Shown: in pieces, positions 1 through 11,600 of the stretch | Numbering within the stretch: position 1 is the first letter of the stretch | How the letters are laid out: each line of letters starts with the position of its first letter | Source of the DNA: Formicarius rufipectus | Lineage: Eukaryota; Chordata; Aves; Passeriformes; Formicariidae | Assembly (NCBI GenBank): GCA_013399695.1 | Contig: VXAU01003156.1 | Location: 2,058,219-2,122,218 of the forward strand | Direction of reading: 5' to 3' | Length of the DNA: 64,000 bases | Made by a program: the position numbers and the translations under genes | The notes under the pieces: generated by a model | What the model was told of the DNA's origin: nothing | The model's input: the letters and a program-made list of their open reading frames with translations, nothing else | Database searches by the model: none

Positions 1-348
1 TCATCTGCCCTTTCATTTCTCACACGTGTAGTAAGGTCATTCTGCAACTCTCTGAAATCCTCTCTTTCCTGACTTGATATACCTGTGAACTTAGTGTCTT
101 TAGTCACCTATTTCCACATCAGCTGGGAATACGTTACCTGGGAGAGACCCCAGCACAGATCTGCCTGCAGTTTTCTGTGTGCTCCTAAGAAAAGCGACCA
201 TCCTTACCCTTTATCTGTGTTTACAGCAGTTACCCCATCTCTGCACCCACTGAAGCTGCTGCTTTGAGGCAGATTTTCTTCTAAATCTGCACTTTGTGCC
301 TAGAAAACCCCAAGGTGACCAATGACCTGGGTGAGGAATTCCTCGAGT
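1..348. other. Non-coding stretch, no feature seen
   Basis: I see no exon, RNA gene or recognisable repeat here. Short open frames on both strands overlap each other and resemble nothing known to me. The right edge runs into a degraded CR1 3' end. Confidence 0.5.
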
Positions 349-448
349 GCTTTGTGTTGGGAGGGACTTGGAGCTCACCTCATTCCACCCCCTGCCACGG
401 GCAGGGACACCTTCCCCTGTCCCACCTTGCTCCACGCCCCAGTGCCAC
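349..448 (-). mobile_element. CR1 LINE 3'-end fragment, antisense
   Basis: Read on the plus strand, this has the order of words typical of the reverse complement of an avian CR1 3' end: a GGGAGGGACTTGGAG-like block, then a TTCCACCCCCTGCCA-like block, then GGGCAGGGACACCTTCC, then a block close to CAGGTTGCTCCAAGCCCC. The far 3' octamers are missing or too decayed to see, and similarity fades after about 450. Only about 100 bp remain of an element several kb long, as is usual for CR1. No coding capacity is left. The family call is secure; subfamily and exact ends are not. Confidence 0.75.
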
Positions 449-3117
449 ATTTTTTTCCAGCCATGCAGGCAGAGCAAGGCTTAACTTGGAGCAACAAAGC
501 TGTTCTAAAGAAGCTTTTCCAATAGGGAAGTCTTAGTTTATCAAGCATAAAAGCAAATTGGAAGAAGAGGTGGAAAATACCTGTTTTCTCCTACCTGTGA
601 CTTACAGGTGTGAAGCTGCTGTTTGTACATCACATAAATCCACTTGCCATATAAGTAGATTGGAGGATGCCAGGCTTCCTGTATCAAAATAGTCTACTAA
701 ATTTAATTTAAACTCCCTAAGGTGGGTAATGTCCTCTAAAGGTTCAATAGAAAGGGAAATATGTAGAGCAAAAAGTGTCAAGATTTTTTTCAAGCTTCTC
801 AAGGAGTTTCTGATCTTCTTCCTTCCACCCCCAGTACCCACACTGGTGCTGTCTGGTTGTGCAGAGCTGTTCAGAAATACAGCAGATTGCTAAAAATAAT
901 TGCTAAATTAGAATTTAGCAATATATTGCTAAAAAATAATGCCAATGTTCACTGTGAACTAAACTGTTTTCCAAGCCATTTTACTTTGTCATTTTACTTG
1001 TACAATGTCGTGATTTCAGCAATCATGGCATTGATTCACAGAGTAGTTTGGATAAACAGTTATGTAGAAATTGGCTGTTTGAATGATGTTCTTTCTGGAT
1101 TTGGGAGTGAGTCTCTTAAAAAGGTGGTGCTGATGCTCTGCTCTGACTGCACGACTTACATTTCTAAAGGGAGGGAACAACTGAGAATAATGACCATCAA
1201 GGTAATAATGGGGATTCTTGTTCTTGCACAAACACCCTTTCAGCTCTGGAGACAACAGCCATTTCCCTAACATTTGTGGAAACAAAAAAAATCGTTCAGT
1301 TGAAGGTTCATGAATAAGGCATGATTATTATCAGTAACAGCTGTTGGGTGAGAGCTGTTGTGTCAAGCAGTGTTTGGAGGGGTTCACCTTTCTATTCAGG
1401 GGCATGAAGTTTTTTTAAAAACACAACCACTGAAATCCTAAGGCCCTGGTGTCCAACAGCAAAGGCAAAAACTCTGAGAGTGTTGGAGGGTGTTGATGTC
1501 TCCTTCATTTATGCTCTCTGGAGTAACCCCCTACACAGCTGGTGTCAGGAGCACACAGACCTCTGCACAGACTCTTGCCAGTGAAACTCTTAAATCAAGA
1601 AGGAAGCCTTGTAAAGCATTTGGTGTTTCTGGCTGGTTGGGTTAATTCTTAGAGAAGAGCTGGCAGGTGGTTTGCACAGCAGAGCAAAGGCTGTGTGAGT
1701 GTGAGGGGAGAGCAGGAACTGGCTGGGTTGTAGTGCTGGTAAAAACCATGGAGGCAAGAAATGTCTGAGCACTGGATGGAACTAAAGGATGGGATGTAAC
1801 TGAAGACACAAACCTAGGAGTCATCAGATTTTCATTATTGCATTTGGGTTTGGGTTCTCACTGTGTCAAGCAGAGCATAGTTCCAGCGGGGTCATGAGCA
1901 CAAGAAAGGGTGAACAAACCAGACTGCAAAGTGCCAGTTTCATTTAAGAGAAACTTCAGTATGAAAAGTTATGGTGAGTAATCAGTTTGATTGCACATCC
2001 ACTGCAGTGACCAGCTACTCCCTCGAAACAGCCTTTTGTGGCTGGCCCAGGTGCAGCCCAGAGGATGCTCTGGGGTGTCCTGGGCAGAGAGGCAGGAGAA
2101 CAAGCAGCCCCTGCTGTGGTGTTCTGCTCGGGGTGGAGGGATTCCCAAAACTCAGACCAAACCTGCCTGTCCTGGTGGCTGTCAGTGCACAGACCAGTGT
2201 GGGACTGAGAAGCTGAGAAGCCACAAATGACTCATTCTCTGTTCAGCCAGGCAGAAGAGTTGACCCCTTACTGTCACCACCTTATTTTTAGAGTAAGGGT
2301 GTAGTAACGTGTGTCAGGGTAACTGCTCTTGCTGGAAGAGTTACTCAAGGATTGGGCACATAATTTGGGAGGGAAAGGGAGGTTCATTTCTCCCCACCCT
2401 TCCTGATGTGGTGCAGTTCAGGCTTGTTACCTCCCCGTGTAATCTGCTCATTTGCCCATGTCAGAGGCACTCCCAGTGCTGTTTCCAGAGAGGGGATTCA
2501 ACTGGCAGCTCTGCAGTGGGGCTGGGACTGCCTCCCTGAGCCCCATTTCGGCCGAGCTTCTCACCACTGATTGATTTTCATGGGTGGCAGCTTTTGAAAT
2601 GCTCTCAGATTGTTATTTCTCACTGGGCCCGATGTGGGGGAGGTATTTTTATTATCATTATTAGTAGTAGGAATAGTGTGATCTGGATCCTTATGCACAC
2701 AGAGATGAGGGGCACAGACTGGCAGGAGCAGTTTGATGTCAAGCTTCACGTTGGCAAGAACAACCTCTTCAGGACTTGGCATTGCAAAATGTAGCTAGTT
2801 ATGGTTTTTCCAGGGTAAATGAAACTTCACCACAAATTCTCACAGCTTTTACTGTTTTTTGTCATTGTAGCTTAATAATAAGCAATTTGGGTTCTCATCT
2901 GAGACAATCCACTGAGTTTGGTAACTTTGAAAATGTTGTGTCTTTAGTCTGATGGAACGAAATCCCATTGGTTTCAAAGGTGAGTGTTTTAGAGATGTTT
3001 TGGAAGAGCTGCTTTTGAGCCGCTTCTCCTGAACAAAGGATCCATGTTGGGAGGTGTTGCAGGGTGACTTGTTGGGAGGTACACCATGTGTGTTCTCCTT
3101 TTCTGCCCATGAGCATC
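449..3117. other. Non-coding stretch with an AT-rich inverted repeat at 899-922
   Basis: No supported exon. Around 887-933 the word TTGCTAAA occurs three times directly and once inverted, giving a perfect 11-bp inverted repeat (entered separately). A short TTATTA-like simple stretch lies near 2650-2670. The 137-codon open frame at 857-1270 matches nothing I recognise and is most likely chance in AT-rich DNA. The remainder is unique-looking, CpG-poor sequence. Confidence 0.45.
899..922. repeat. Perfect 11-bp inverted repeat (ATTGCTAAATT arms)
   Basis: The left arm ATTGCTAAATT (899-909) and its exact reverse complement AATTTAGCAAT (912-922) are separated by only AG. Two further direct copies of the TTGCTAAA core lie at 887-894 and 926-933, so one word is used four times in about 47 bp. 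It could extrude as a small cruciform or bind a dimeric homeodomain-type or other AT-preferring factor. It is too short to be a microRNA precursor. Confidence 0.6.
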
Positions 3118-3210
3118 ATGGAATCACAGAGTGGTTTGGGTCAAAAAGAACCTTAGAGACCACCTAGTTCCCAAACTGGACAGAGACACCTTCCACTCAT
3201 CACCAGTCAC
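3118..3210 (-). mobile_element. CR1 LINE 3'-end fragment, antisense
   Basis: On the plus strand it begins with GGAATCACAGAGTGGTTTGG, the reverse complement of the CR1 terminal octamer region. It continues with a GGGTC..AAGAACCTTAGAGACCACCTAG-type block and a GGACACCTTCCACT-type block. The 3' terminus is therefore present at the low-coordinate end and the copy is 5'-truncated after about 90 bp, the usual outcome of CR1 target-primed insertion. Substitutions show it is not recent. It has no coding capacity. Confidence 0.85.
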
Positions 3211-5483
3211 ATCTTCAGACAATAGGGATGCAGGGTTTTATTTGCCTTGGTTTTGCTCAGTTTTCAGAGCAAGCAGGTGTTGGTTGCTGTCAGGTCACTT
3301 TAGGATGTCACTTCATGTGACTTGTGTCTCCTTTTTCAGTTCCTTGCTGATATTCTGCCCTCACAGCAGTTCCACCTCCAGAGCAGAGCCACATGAGCAT
3401 TTCCTAGACTGCAGCAGAGAAACAGCTGTCTGCTGAGTCCTCTAAGCCTGCACCTTGACCCAAGTTTTTCCCATGCTGTGAAAAATAGAAGGAAAAACTC
3501 ATTGAGGACAGCATAGGAATAGCAATAAGGTTTATTTTTAGCATATGGAACATGTGTCAGTTTTATGCTATGAAGACAACACACCCTAATGCTTTGAAAT
3601 TAGCTTTGTTCCTATTAAGGATAACAAAAAAAAAATAAAAAAGCACACACACAAACAAAACCTAAGCAAAAGGATGTCTGTTAATAGTGTTGCTCTGAAA
3701 AATGGTCTGATCTTTGTGGGAAATGTGTTACTCATGGGAATAGGAAATCACAGTGGCTAATGAGAGGAAGTTGGATCAGTCCTGCTCATCATTGTTTAAA
3801 GGGATACCCCTTTAGCCAGAAAAAAAGGTCTTCCTAAGTTCAGGGCTGAAATATGCTGCTGTTCATGCCAACTTTTTCTGCAGCATAAACATTAAGGAAC
3901 AATAATTCTGTATCAGCAGTTATAGTTTAGGGCTCCAGCCTCGAGGATTTACACATAAGACGTGCCCTGTATCACCCCGTGAGGCACACCTGTGGGGAAT
4001 CTGGGACTGCACTTCAGGACATGCTTCCCATAGGCCCTGTGGACCAAGAATTCCTGCTGGAAGTCCTTGTGTAAGTCTGTCCTGAAGACCAGTGGCCCCT
4101 TCCTCCAAGCTTTTATTGGCCTCTGGGTGCTGAACTCAGCAGGCTCTCAGAAGTGGTGCTGAAAAACCCTTGGCTGGGCAAGGCAGGCAGAGACCTTGGC
4201 AGCTACTGAGTCCTTTTAAAACACAGAGATGAGCAGTGGCCTGGAGTGTCTTCCTTTTTTCATGCTGGCCTGAAGCACATGTAGTAATGACTTGGCTGCA
4301 TTTCTGCAGTCGGTGTTTGTGGTGACATCACCATGCAGTGACAGGAGACTTCTTACGTGCTGAGAGTCAAATTTTGACTGCATGTATTTTCCTAATTTAT
4401 AGACCTACTAATCTGAGCCCAATAAATGTCAAGGGAAGTATTTCATCTTCTTGCAGGTGATGGTTTTGCATGGCAGCCCAGTAAGGTGCTGCTGTTGGAG
4501 GTGCTTGCCTGTCAGGGACCAGTAAGAGCTGCTCTCTCAAGACTGTGAAGTTAAAAATAAACAGTAGTTGTCTATAGTGTGACATATGTTTAGAATCTGG
4601 TCAGGTTTTCCAAATTTCTGTGACAACCTTTAGGCAGTTTAAACACACAGATTCTCATCTCACACTGATTGCAGAATTCCTCATTTAAGGAGGAGGAGCA
4701 GAGGTGAGCATTATATAACCCTACAGAGGGAGGAGGTTGGTGGGTTGCCAGAGTGAAAACACACCCTGTTGCCTTCTCTGTGAGCCACAGGGGATGGCCT
4801 GCAGTTAGCTGGGTTATCTTCTTCCAGAGTTATATCAGGGCACTCTCATTACTTGCTTTTTGTTGGATTTCAGCAGCTCCCTGTGGGGCAGGTGTGATGT
4901 GGGCCTGAGCCAGGGTATCCTGAAGTTCCTGCACTTTGAGCAGTGTCCCAGCTCAGCCCAATGAGGTGGGGCAGGTTCTGCTCTTGCACACTGAGGAACG
5001 TCCCTGTATCAGGTAGAAAATGAGGTCAAAATGCTATTTTGGCAAGTTACAGTCATGTCTGTCTGTGGCATACACATATTGAGCTGTGACTGTGTGGGGC
5101 AGTTCACCAGGAAGTCCAGAGAGGACATCTGTCACTGCCCTGATTTAGATCTGCCTTCTCTGTGGAAGTAATACTGCTTAATTAGTCAGATCCCTCCTCT
5201 GTCCTTTTATACTGAGAAGGTAAATTCATTCTTATTCTTTGTGGTTTTTAATAATTGAAATAAATGCTTCCCTTAAAACATTCTTTTTAGTACTACCTAA
5301 CTTTTGTAATAACTCCACACATGGAATTGATCCCTTTCACCCTGTCTGTGCATTGGAGAAGAGACAGGGTTTGGGTGTGCTGAACTCTCCTTCATCTCAG
5401 TTGTCTCGTGGCATTTCACATTCTTTTCCCTGAACTGTAGGATTGTACATGGGAAGACAAAACCTGCTCTGCTTTGTTGCTGT
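3211..5483. other. Non-coding stretch, simple A-rich tract near 3625-3660
   Basis: No exon supported. An A-rich run followed by alternating CA lies at about 3625-3660. The rest is unique-looking CpG-poor sequence. Short open frames on both strands are not distinguishable from chance. Confidence 0.45.
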
Positions 5484-5692
5484 AGAATTGTTTAAGTGGG
5501 AAAGATCTCTGGGATCATCGAGTCCAAACATCCCCTCCAGCACTGCCAAGTCCACCACTAAACCATATCCCCAAATGCCACATCTGCACACCTTTCCAGC
5601 TCCTCCAGGGATGGTGACTCCATCACTGCCCCAGGCAGCCTGTTCCACTGCTTCAGAACCCTTGTGAGGAAGAAAGTCATACTGCATTGTTG
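5484..5692 (-). mobile_element. CR1 LINE 3'-region fragment, antisense (older subfamily)
   Basis: The plus strand shows GATCTCTGGGATCATCGAGTCC, then a CCACTAAACCATATCCCCAA block, then CCTCCAGGGATGGTGACTCC, then CCAGGCAGCCTGTTCCACTG. These are the reverse complement of consecutive blocks of a CR1 3' untranslated region, in the expected order. The wording differs from the copies at 349 and 3118, so it belongs to another CR1 subfamily. About 205 bp remain and it is 5'-truncated. The 74-codon and 100-codon open frames across it are shadows of the repeat. Confidence 0.85.
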
Positions 5693-8600
5693 ACAGCATT
5701 TGTTTATTTAGGTTTCAGATCTTCTCTAAGATCAGTTTTGTCTTTCTCATTGAGCTTTTCTAGAGTTCTTTCGGTTTGTGGATGATAAGATGTCATCAGA
5801 CAGCAGTGATCACCTAGGGGACACTCCACTGACTTACCCAGCATAGCATTTTCAGTGTCATTGCTGTGAATTTTAGTTGTGCTCCCTCTGTCTCTGCAAA
5901 GTGAGCACAGTGCTGCCCATCACACTGTCCAGCTCTGGTTTCTGGAAGGCCAATCCATCACAGAATAAGCCATGACTCACAGATCCTTGGGGGCATTCCA
6001 GTGCTTGTCTGCTGGAAGAGGGTTTTGGAGACATCAGGTCTTGGTGAGTTTTGTTTAGCCAGCTCTTTTCTTAAAGCTCTGTGTTTCATTTTTCACTTGG
6101 GAGGTTTTATACATCAGTTCATTGAAAGATAAGATATGCTGCTGTGTTTCTCTCACTTCAGAGGCCAGGCAGACTGCTGCTGAACCCCACAAAAGGTCTG
6201 TCACTTACCTAGGAGAGCACAGGGGTTGAGCCCAGTATCCTTTCTGTGCCATGGAAAGATCATTTGTCTTCTGTGTTTATGCCTTTCATTGCTTGCCTGG
6301 TGACAGAACCTTCTCATTCATAGTTTTGTGGTATTTTAATGGCCTTTCAGAAGAGACTTCATGAACCTCTCGCTGAAAATGTAGATAAATTATATCCTCT
6401 TGTGCTTATTTATCTGCCACACAGATAATGCTATTTAAAGTAAAATACTGTTCTATTAAGCCCAAAGAATAAGTAGGAATTGCAGATGCAAAAAAAAGAA
6501 GCAGATGATGATGTAAACACTTATATTTGCTAACTAAAATCTGTCCCACGGGTTGTTTGTAAGATTATTACACAGATACTCTGTATTTCCCAAGTTTAAG
6601 TATCACAGGAACAGGGAGCAGGAAAGCAAAGAGAGATTTTTCTCCTTGGACTCCACTTAAACTCCATTGTGAATACAAAAATGTCAAGGTCAGTTGGCCC
6701 AACGTGGAGAACAGTGCTTGAAATGCAAGGCTTCAAATGAAAACCAAGTGAAATTCAGTCTCTCTGCTTTGTCCTTATGTGGGTGGTCAATAAAGCACAT
6801 GTATGGATTTCCTTATGTCGGATAAAGTTACATTTCTGATTCCTACAAAGAACAGTTTTGGCAGCAACTGTGCCTATCAAAGACCCATTTGTGTTCCCCT
6901 GCTTGCTCCAGGGTTGTACTTCACAGGGACTGGTGAGCAGTAAAGCTCCCGTGGGGATCTCTGCTGTCAGAGCAGTCCACGTTGCAGTGCAATGTCACAT
7001 CTTGGGCTTCTCTTCCATGTCCGCATCTCACCCACTCCACACCCCAGAGGGGTTCCAGTGCTCCCCCAAGGCAGCATGTCCTGAGCCACCCCACCTGAAG
7101 GAAGGTCTCTGCAGCAGGTGTGTGTTTTAGCAGGTTCTGCTCTGCATTTTCTATCTGCTTGCCTTCTTCAGGTCTTTATCTTGTAAGATCTTCTGTTGTT
7201 TTAATTAGTTCTACCTTCTGCCAAGAGTCCTCTCTGATAAACTAGTCACACTTCAGTGCTTGCCACAGGGCAGGCTGTGGTGACAGAGCTCAGATGTTCC
7301 TTCAGGTAAAGAGTGTCTACCCTGCAGTGGACTCAAAACTGCTGTATTTAACCATCAAAAGACTATTGCACCTACATGGTGAGGCATGTTGGGTGAGAAT
7401 TTCTTTGTGCAGGTTGCTGGATCTCCACAGGCTTTGGCTTCAGTTAATCACCTTACATGAAGGATGTATTTTTGGCTTTGGCTTGGCTTGAGGAAGCTGG
7501 AAGATGACACTGCTCTGTTTTTGAGAGCAAGAACATGTAGAGGAGAACGCAGTGCCAGCACTGTGGTCCTAAACGAGCAGCACAACCACAAAAAGTTTAT
7601 GTGGAGTAACTCCTGCCAGAGAAATCCTGTTGTTTCATTTCATAATTTAAAAGTTAGTGGTTGAGAGGCATGCAGTTGCAAGGCAGACATGAGATAGACA
7701 AAGAGAGTGATTTATAGAGCTAGAACAGGAAAGCAAGGAAGGTGGAAGCTTGAGAGGACACAGCAGGAGGAAGGAAGGGAAACAGCCTGACAACAAAATC
7801 GATTCATTCCTTCATGGTTGTCCCGAAGGGTGCATAAAGCTCAGTGATACACATGTTACTGACTGGACTGTAGGGAACAGATTTGTAATTGGGAGAGACA
7901 CAGTATAAACTCATTTAGCCTGTTTAACATGGAACCTTTTTTTTTTGCACAGCTTTGGGAGTATTTCTCACAAGAAATTTTGCTGGCTAACTTTTAAATG
8001 ATGAAGGCCCAGCTACTGACCAAAAAACAGGAGCTGTTTTCCTCTTTCTTGATCATGGCCTGTGTGATCTGTCCTGCCAAAACAAGCACGCTCTTCATTT
8101 AATGGGGTGACAATTTTCACGTGTTACATTCTGCATTACTCTGCCTATCCAATATGCAGAGGAACATGAAAGACTCAGGATGGTTACCAGGAGTGATAAG
8201 TAAATTTTTAATCCAAGATTATGCTCTGGTCATGGCCAGAGGATGTATCAGTCCATTCCAGGAGAACTCTTAGAGAAGGAATTGCTGCAAAGCCCACAGA
8301 AGGAACAAAAGCAGCAGCTGTGAACTTAGCAAGTTCAAAGCTCACCTTGCCAACAAGCTGCAGCCAGGTGTGCTGCTGCCCTGCCCCCAGGTGCTCCCTG
8401 TTACAGCTGCAGAAGGTGCCTGCAAGGGCTGCACTGAGAAGTGTCTCCCTATTTCTTCCATCCCATGGCTGCCCTTTGAGTGGTGCATTTGCATTACTGG
8501 GTAGGCAAGATGGATTTGGGGGTTTTTTTGCTGTAGTGTTTAGCTGAACACCTAACCCTTAAGATACTGCTGCTGTTATATTTTAAAAGTCTGGGGGAAA

Positions 8601-11600
8601 CTTTCTAATATGCCTTTTTCTTCTGTAAGTGCTGATCTTCAGTTTTCAAGTAGATAGATATGCTGAAATACACTGCATCACTGCTGTGTTTTTTTGTTGG
8701 GTTTATTTTCTGTTTGTTTTCCTTTAGTAATAGAAACTTATCAAGATAATAGGCTCTGTTATATTAGCTTTTGTTACTTATTTTTCTCAGAATAATTAAT
8801 GTCACCTATAATAGTAAGCTAATCAAATGCGTGTTTGAGTTCTGTATCAAACACCAAATAATGAACTTCACATAAACTGACATACTTGTCTTAGGGAAAA
8901 TGTCTGTTTTATATGTGAGGGAGAGGACAGAGAACAAGATCAGAAGCTGAGTATATTAAAGCAACACTTAGATTTTGTTAGAAAATCTCATCTTTCAGGA
9001 CAATCTAAGAGCTTTTGGCTACTGTCTTGTTTTGAAAACCTAATCCAGAGGGGTTCCATTTTGCTTTGGGGTTTTTGGGTTTGGGTTTTTTTCAACACAA
9101 TTGCCCATTTCCTACATTCTAAGGAGTTAAATGTTAGCTTTTTTTCTGAGAATTAGAGGAACTTGTGCTTGCCAGGAGGCTGGAGCATGCCCTCAGTGAC
9201 TGCTCTTTGGCTAGGGCACAATTACCAGCCAAGCTGCAGACCTGGTTCCTCAACTTCTGAGCAAATATCGGAGGGACTTTTTTTACAGCTGAGAGACACA
9301 TGAGGGGTTAGATTAGTCTGCATTCACTCCACTGCCTTTTTTTAGGGAACTGGGAGACAATACATTGAAATAGCTGTGATGAAAGTCTAAGGGTATAAGA
9401 GTTTCACAGAGAGATGATATCTTTTGTTGCCCTGAGTGATACACATGGGAAAGCAGGACAGGCTTTTGGTGACTGTAATTTAATCAGCTGAAATATCAAA
9501 GCGTATTCTCTTATCTGTACGGTCTGGAGATCATGTTTTCTAAGACATTCATGATGATTCAGTAGTTCTTTACATCATTCTGTTAAAGTGAGTTTAAATC
9601 AGCCAGTGGAATTCTGCCCCGGGAGGAACAGACTCAGTGAGAGCAATTTGGGGATCGTGTACAGGGGAGAGAAGTTGCTCACCCCAGGAGGAGCTCTCCT
9701 GCCTGCCCTCCAATGTTTGGCTGTCGGAGTCAGCTGCCAGGTGCATTTTCCCAGTGTGGCCACAGGATGTGGAGTGTGTTGCCATCCGGAGCATCCACTG
9801 GGGCTCTGTTTCTGTGTTGTTACAAGGCCTTCCTGCTGCCAGATCCATGGCAGGCACAAGCCAGTGTCTCTCAGGCAGGAATGTTTAGCATTTGATAAAG
9901 TGACAGCACACTTAGGAGCAATTGGAAATATGCCTTTTCTTCTTTTCAAAGTTAGTTACTCCTAGGAACAACACTGAATGTTTCAGATCTCTGACATGTG
10001 TATATATAAAAAACTATATAATATTTAAGCGGTACTGTATTTCATTGCATACAGTAACTTTTCTTTTACTTTCTATGTTTGAAGGGCACATAAGCACTGG
10101 ATGCCAGAAAGTCCTGTTTAAGCTAAGAAATTGAGCTGACTTATCACTGAGATGAGAATTAACAGTAGGAAGATTGTTCTTAGCTGAGAGCAGGACAGTC
10201 TAACTTTGCTCAAATCCCAAAGCTCCTTATCCGTCACGGAGTATTTTAAAGGAACAGCAGGCACTTGGAACCAGCCTGTCTCAAATCTCTTGTACACCTT
10301 CTATTTGTGTTTCTGCACCTGTTTCCCTGGTGCATCAACTCTCTGTACAAACAGCAAAGTGGACAGGCTGTAAAATACACAAGCTGTTGAATGCACAATA
10401 CCCAGAATTAACTGGTATGCAATGAGCCAGTCTCCATGGAAGCTCCTTTCACTGTCTCGAGCTGGTGCTCCAGTGGGGCTTCACTGGCTCTCTGCATTTT
10501 AACTTTAAAAGAAATTTGGTAAGTAGGGAAAGAATACGAGTTCTGCCCTTGATCATTCATTTACAATAATCCAAGGGAGTTGCTGTCACTTTTTTAAAAA
10601 ACAAAAATACCCTACTTTTGTCCAAATCAGCCAACATGTGCTTTCATCTATGTGCTGCTTCACCCAGTGGTTGCGTTGTTGTGGTACCCCTTTGTCCTTT
10701 CTCATCAGTGTTATTTTATATCCATGCACCTCCAAAAAAGGGAGGATCTCTGTCCATCCCTGCTTGCCTGCATAAGGTAGAGGTAGAATGGAGAGAGTCT
10801 GAGCCCATAAAACCAGCCCTTCTGGAAAACAGGGGCTGGTGAAAACTGCTGAGCTGTTCCCAGTGTGTGAGAATAGCGATGGTGGAAGTTAAGGTCCACC
10901 TCACTCCTGTCCAACAAACCCAAAAATGCTCTAATGAACACCTTCTTCTCATCTCACACACAAGTCACTTTGGCCTGGTGAAGTGGATTTTTGCCAAAGG
11001 GTCTTTCTCAAGATGTTTCTGTCATGGTTCTGGCAGCTGAGGCCTTTGGCTTTGAGATGGGACTGTGAGTCCCAAGAGCTCTTCAAGCATCTGTGTGCAT
11101 CAGACAGCTCTGAAACAGAGACCATTAGGGAATGCCAGGAAAAAGACCAGTGCATTTCATCTAGACAGAGTTACATTTTCTAAATCAACCCAGCATTTGT
11201 GAAATTGATTGCATCAGATAAAATTCCTTGAGTCAGGATGCCTGAGCCAGACTTCAGAAATGAAGTGTGGTTTCCTGGGCAGAGTCCACCTTCTCCAGCC
11301 TGGTGTCACAGTAGTTCCTCTTCTTCATCAATTCTCTTTAATCTTGCACAGGAAGGCTTTCATTGTCTCCTTTAATTGTCTCTCTCTCTCAGTGAAATTG
11401 CCTCATTTGGTTCCTGATGTGCTGGTCAGGAAGCTTCCTGCAAATACCATTCGTTTTTCAGTCCTCCAACTCAAGAAAGAGTTTAGGAAGCAGGACAGAA
11501 AGGGACATGTAAAACAGGCAAATGAAGCATTCTCTGTTCCTCTTATCAGCACTAATTGTGCTTAAAGACTTTCCTAACGTTGTCACAGCAGGCAGAACTT

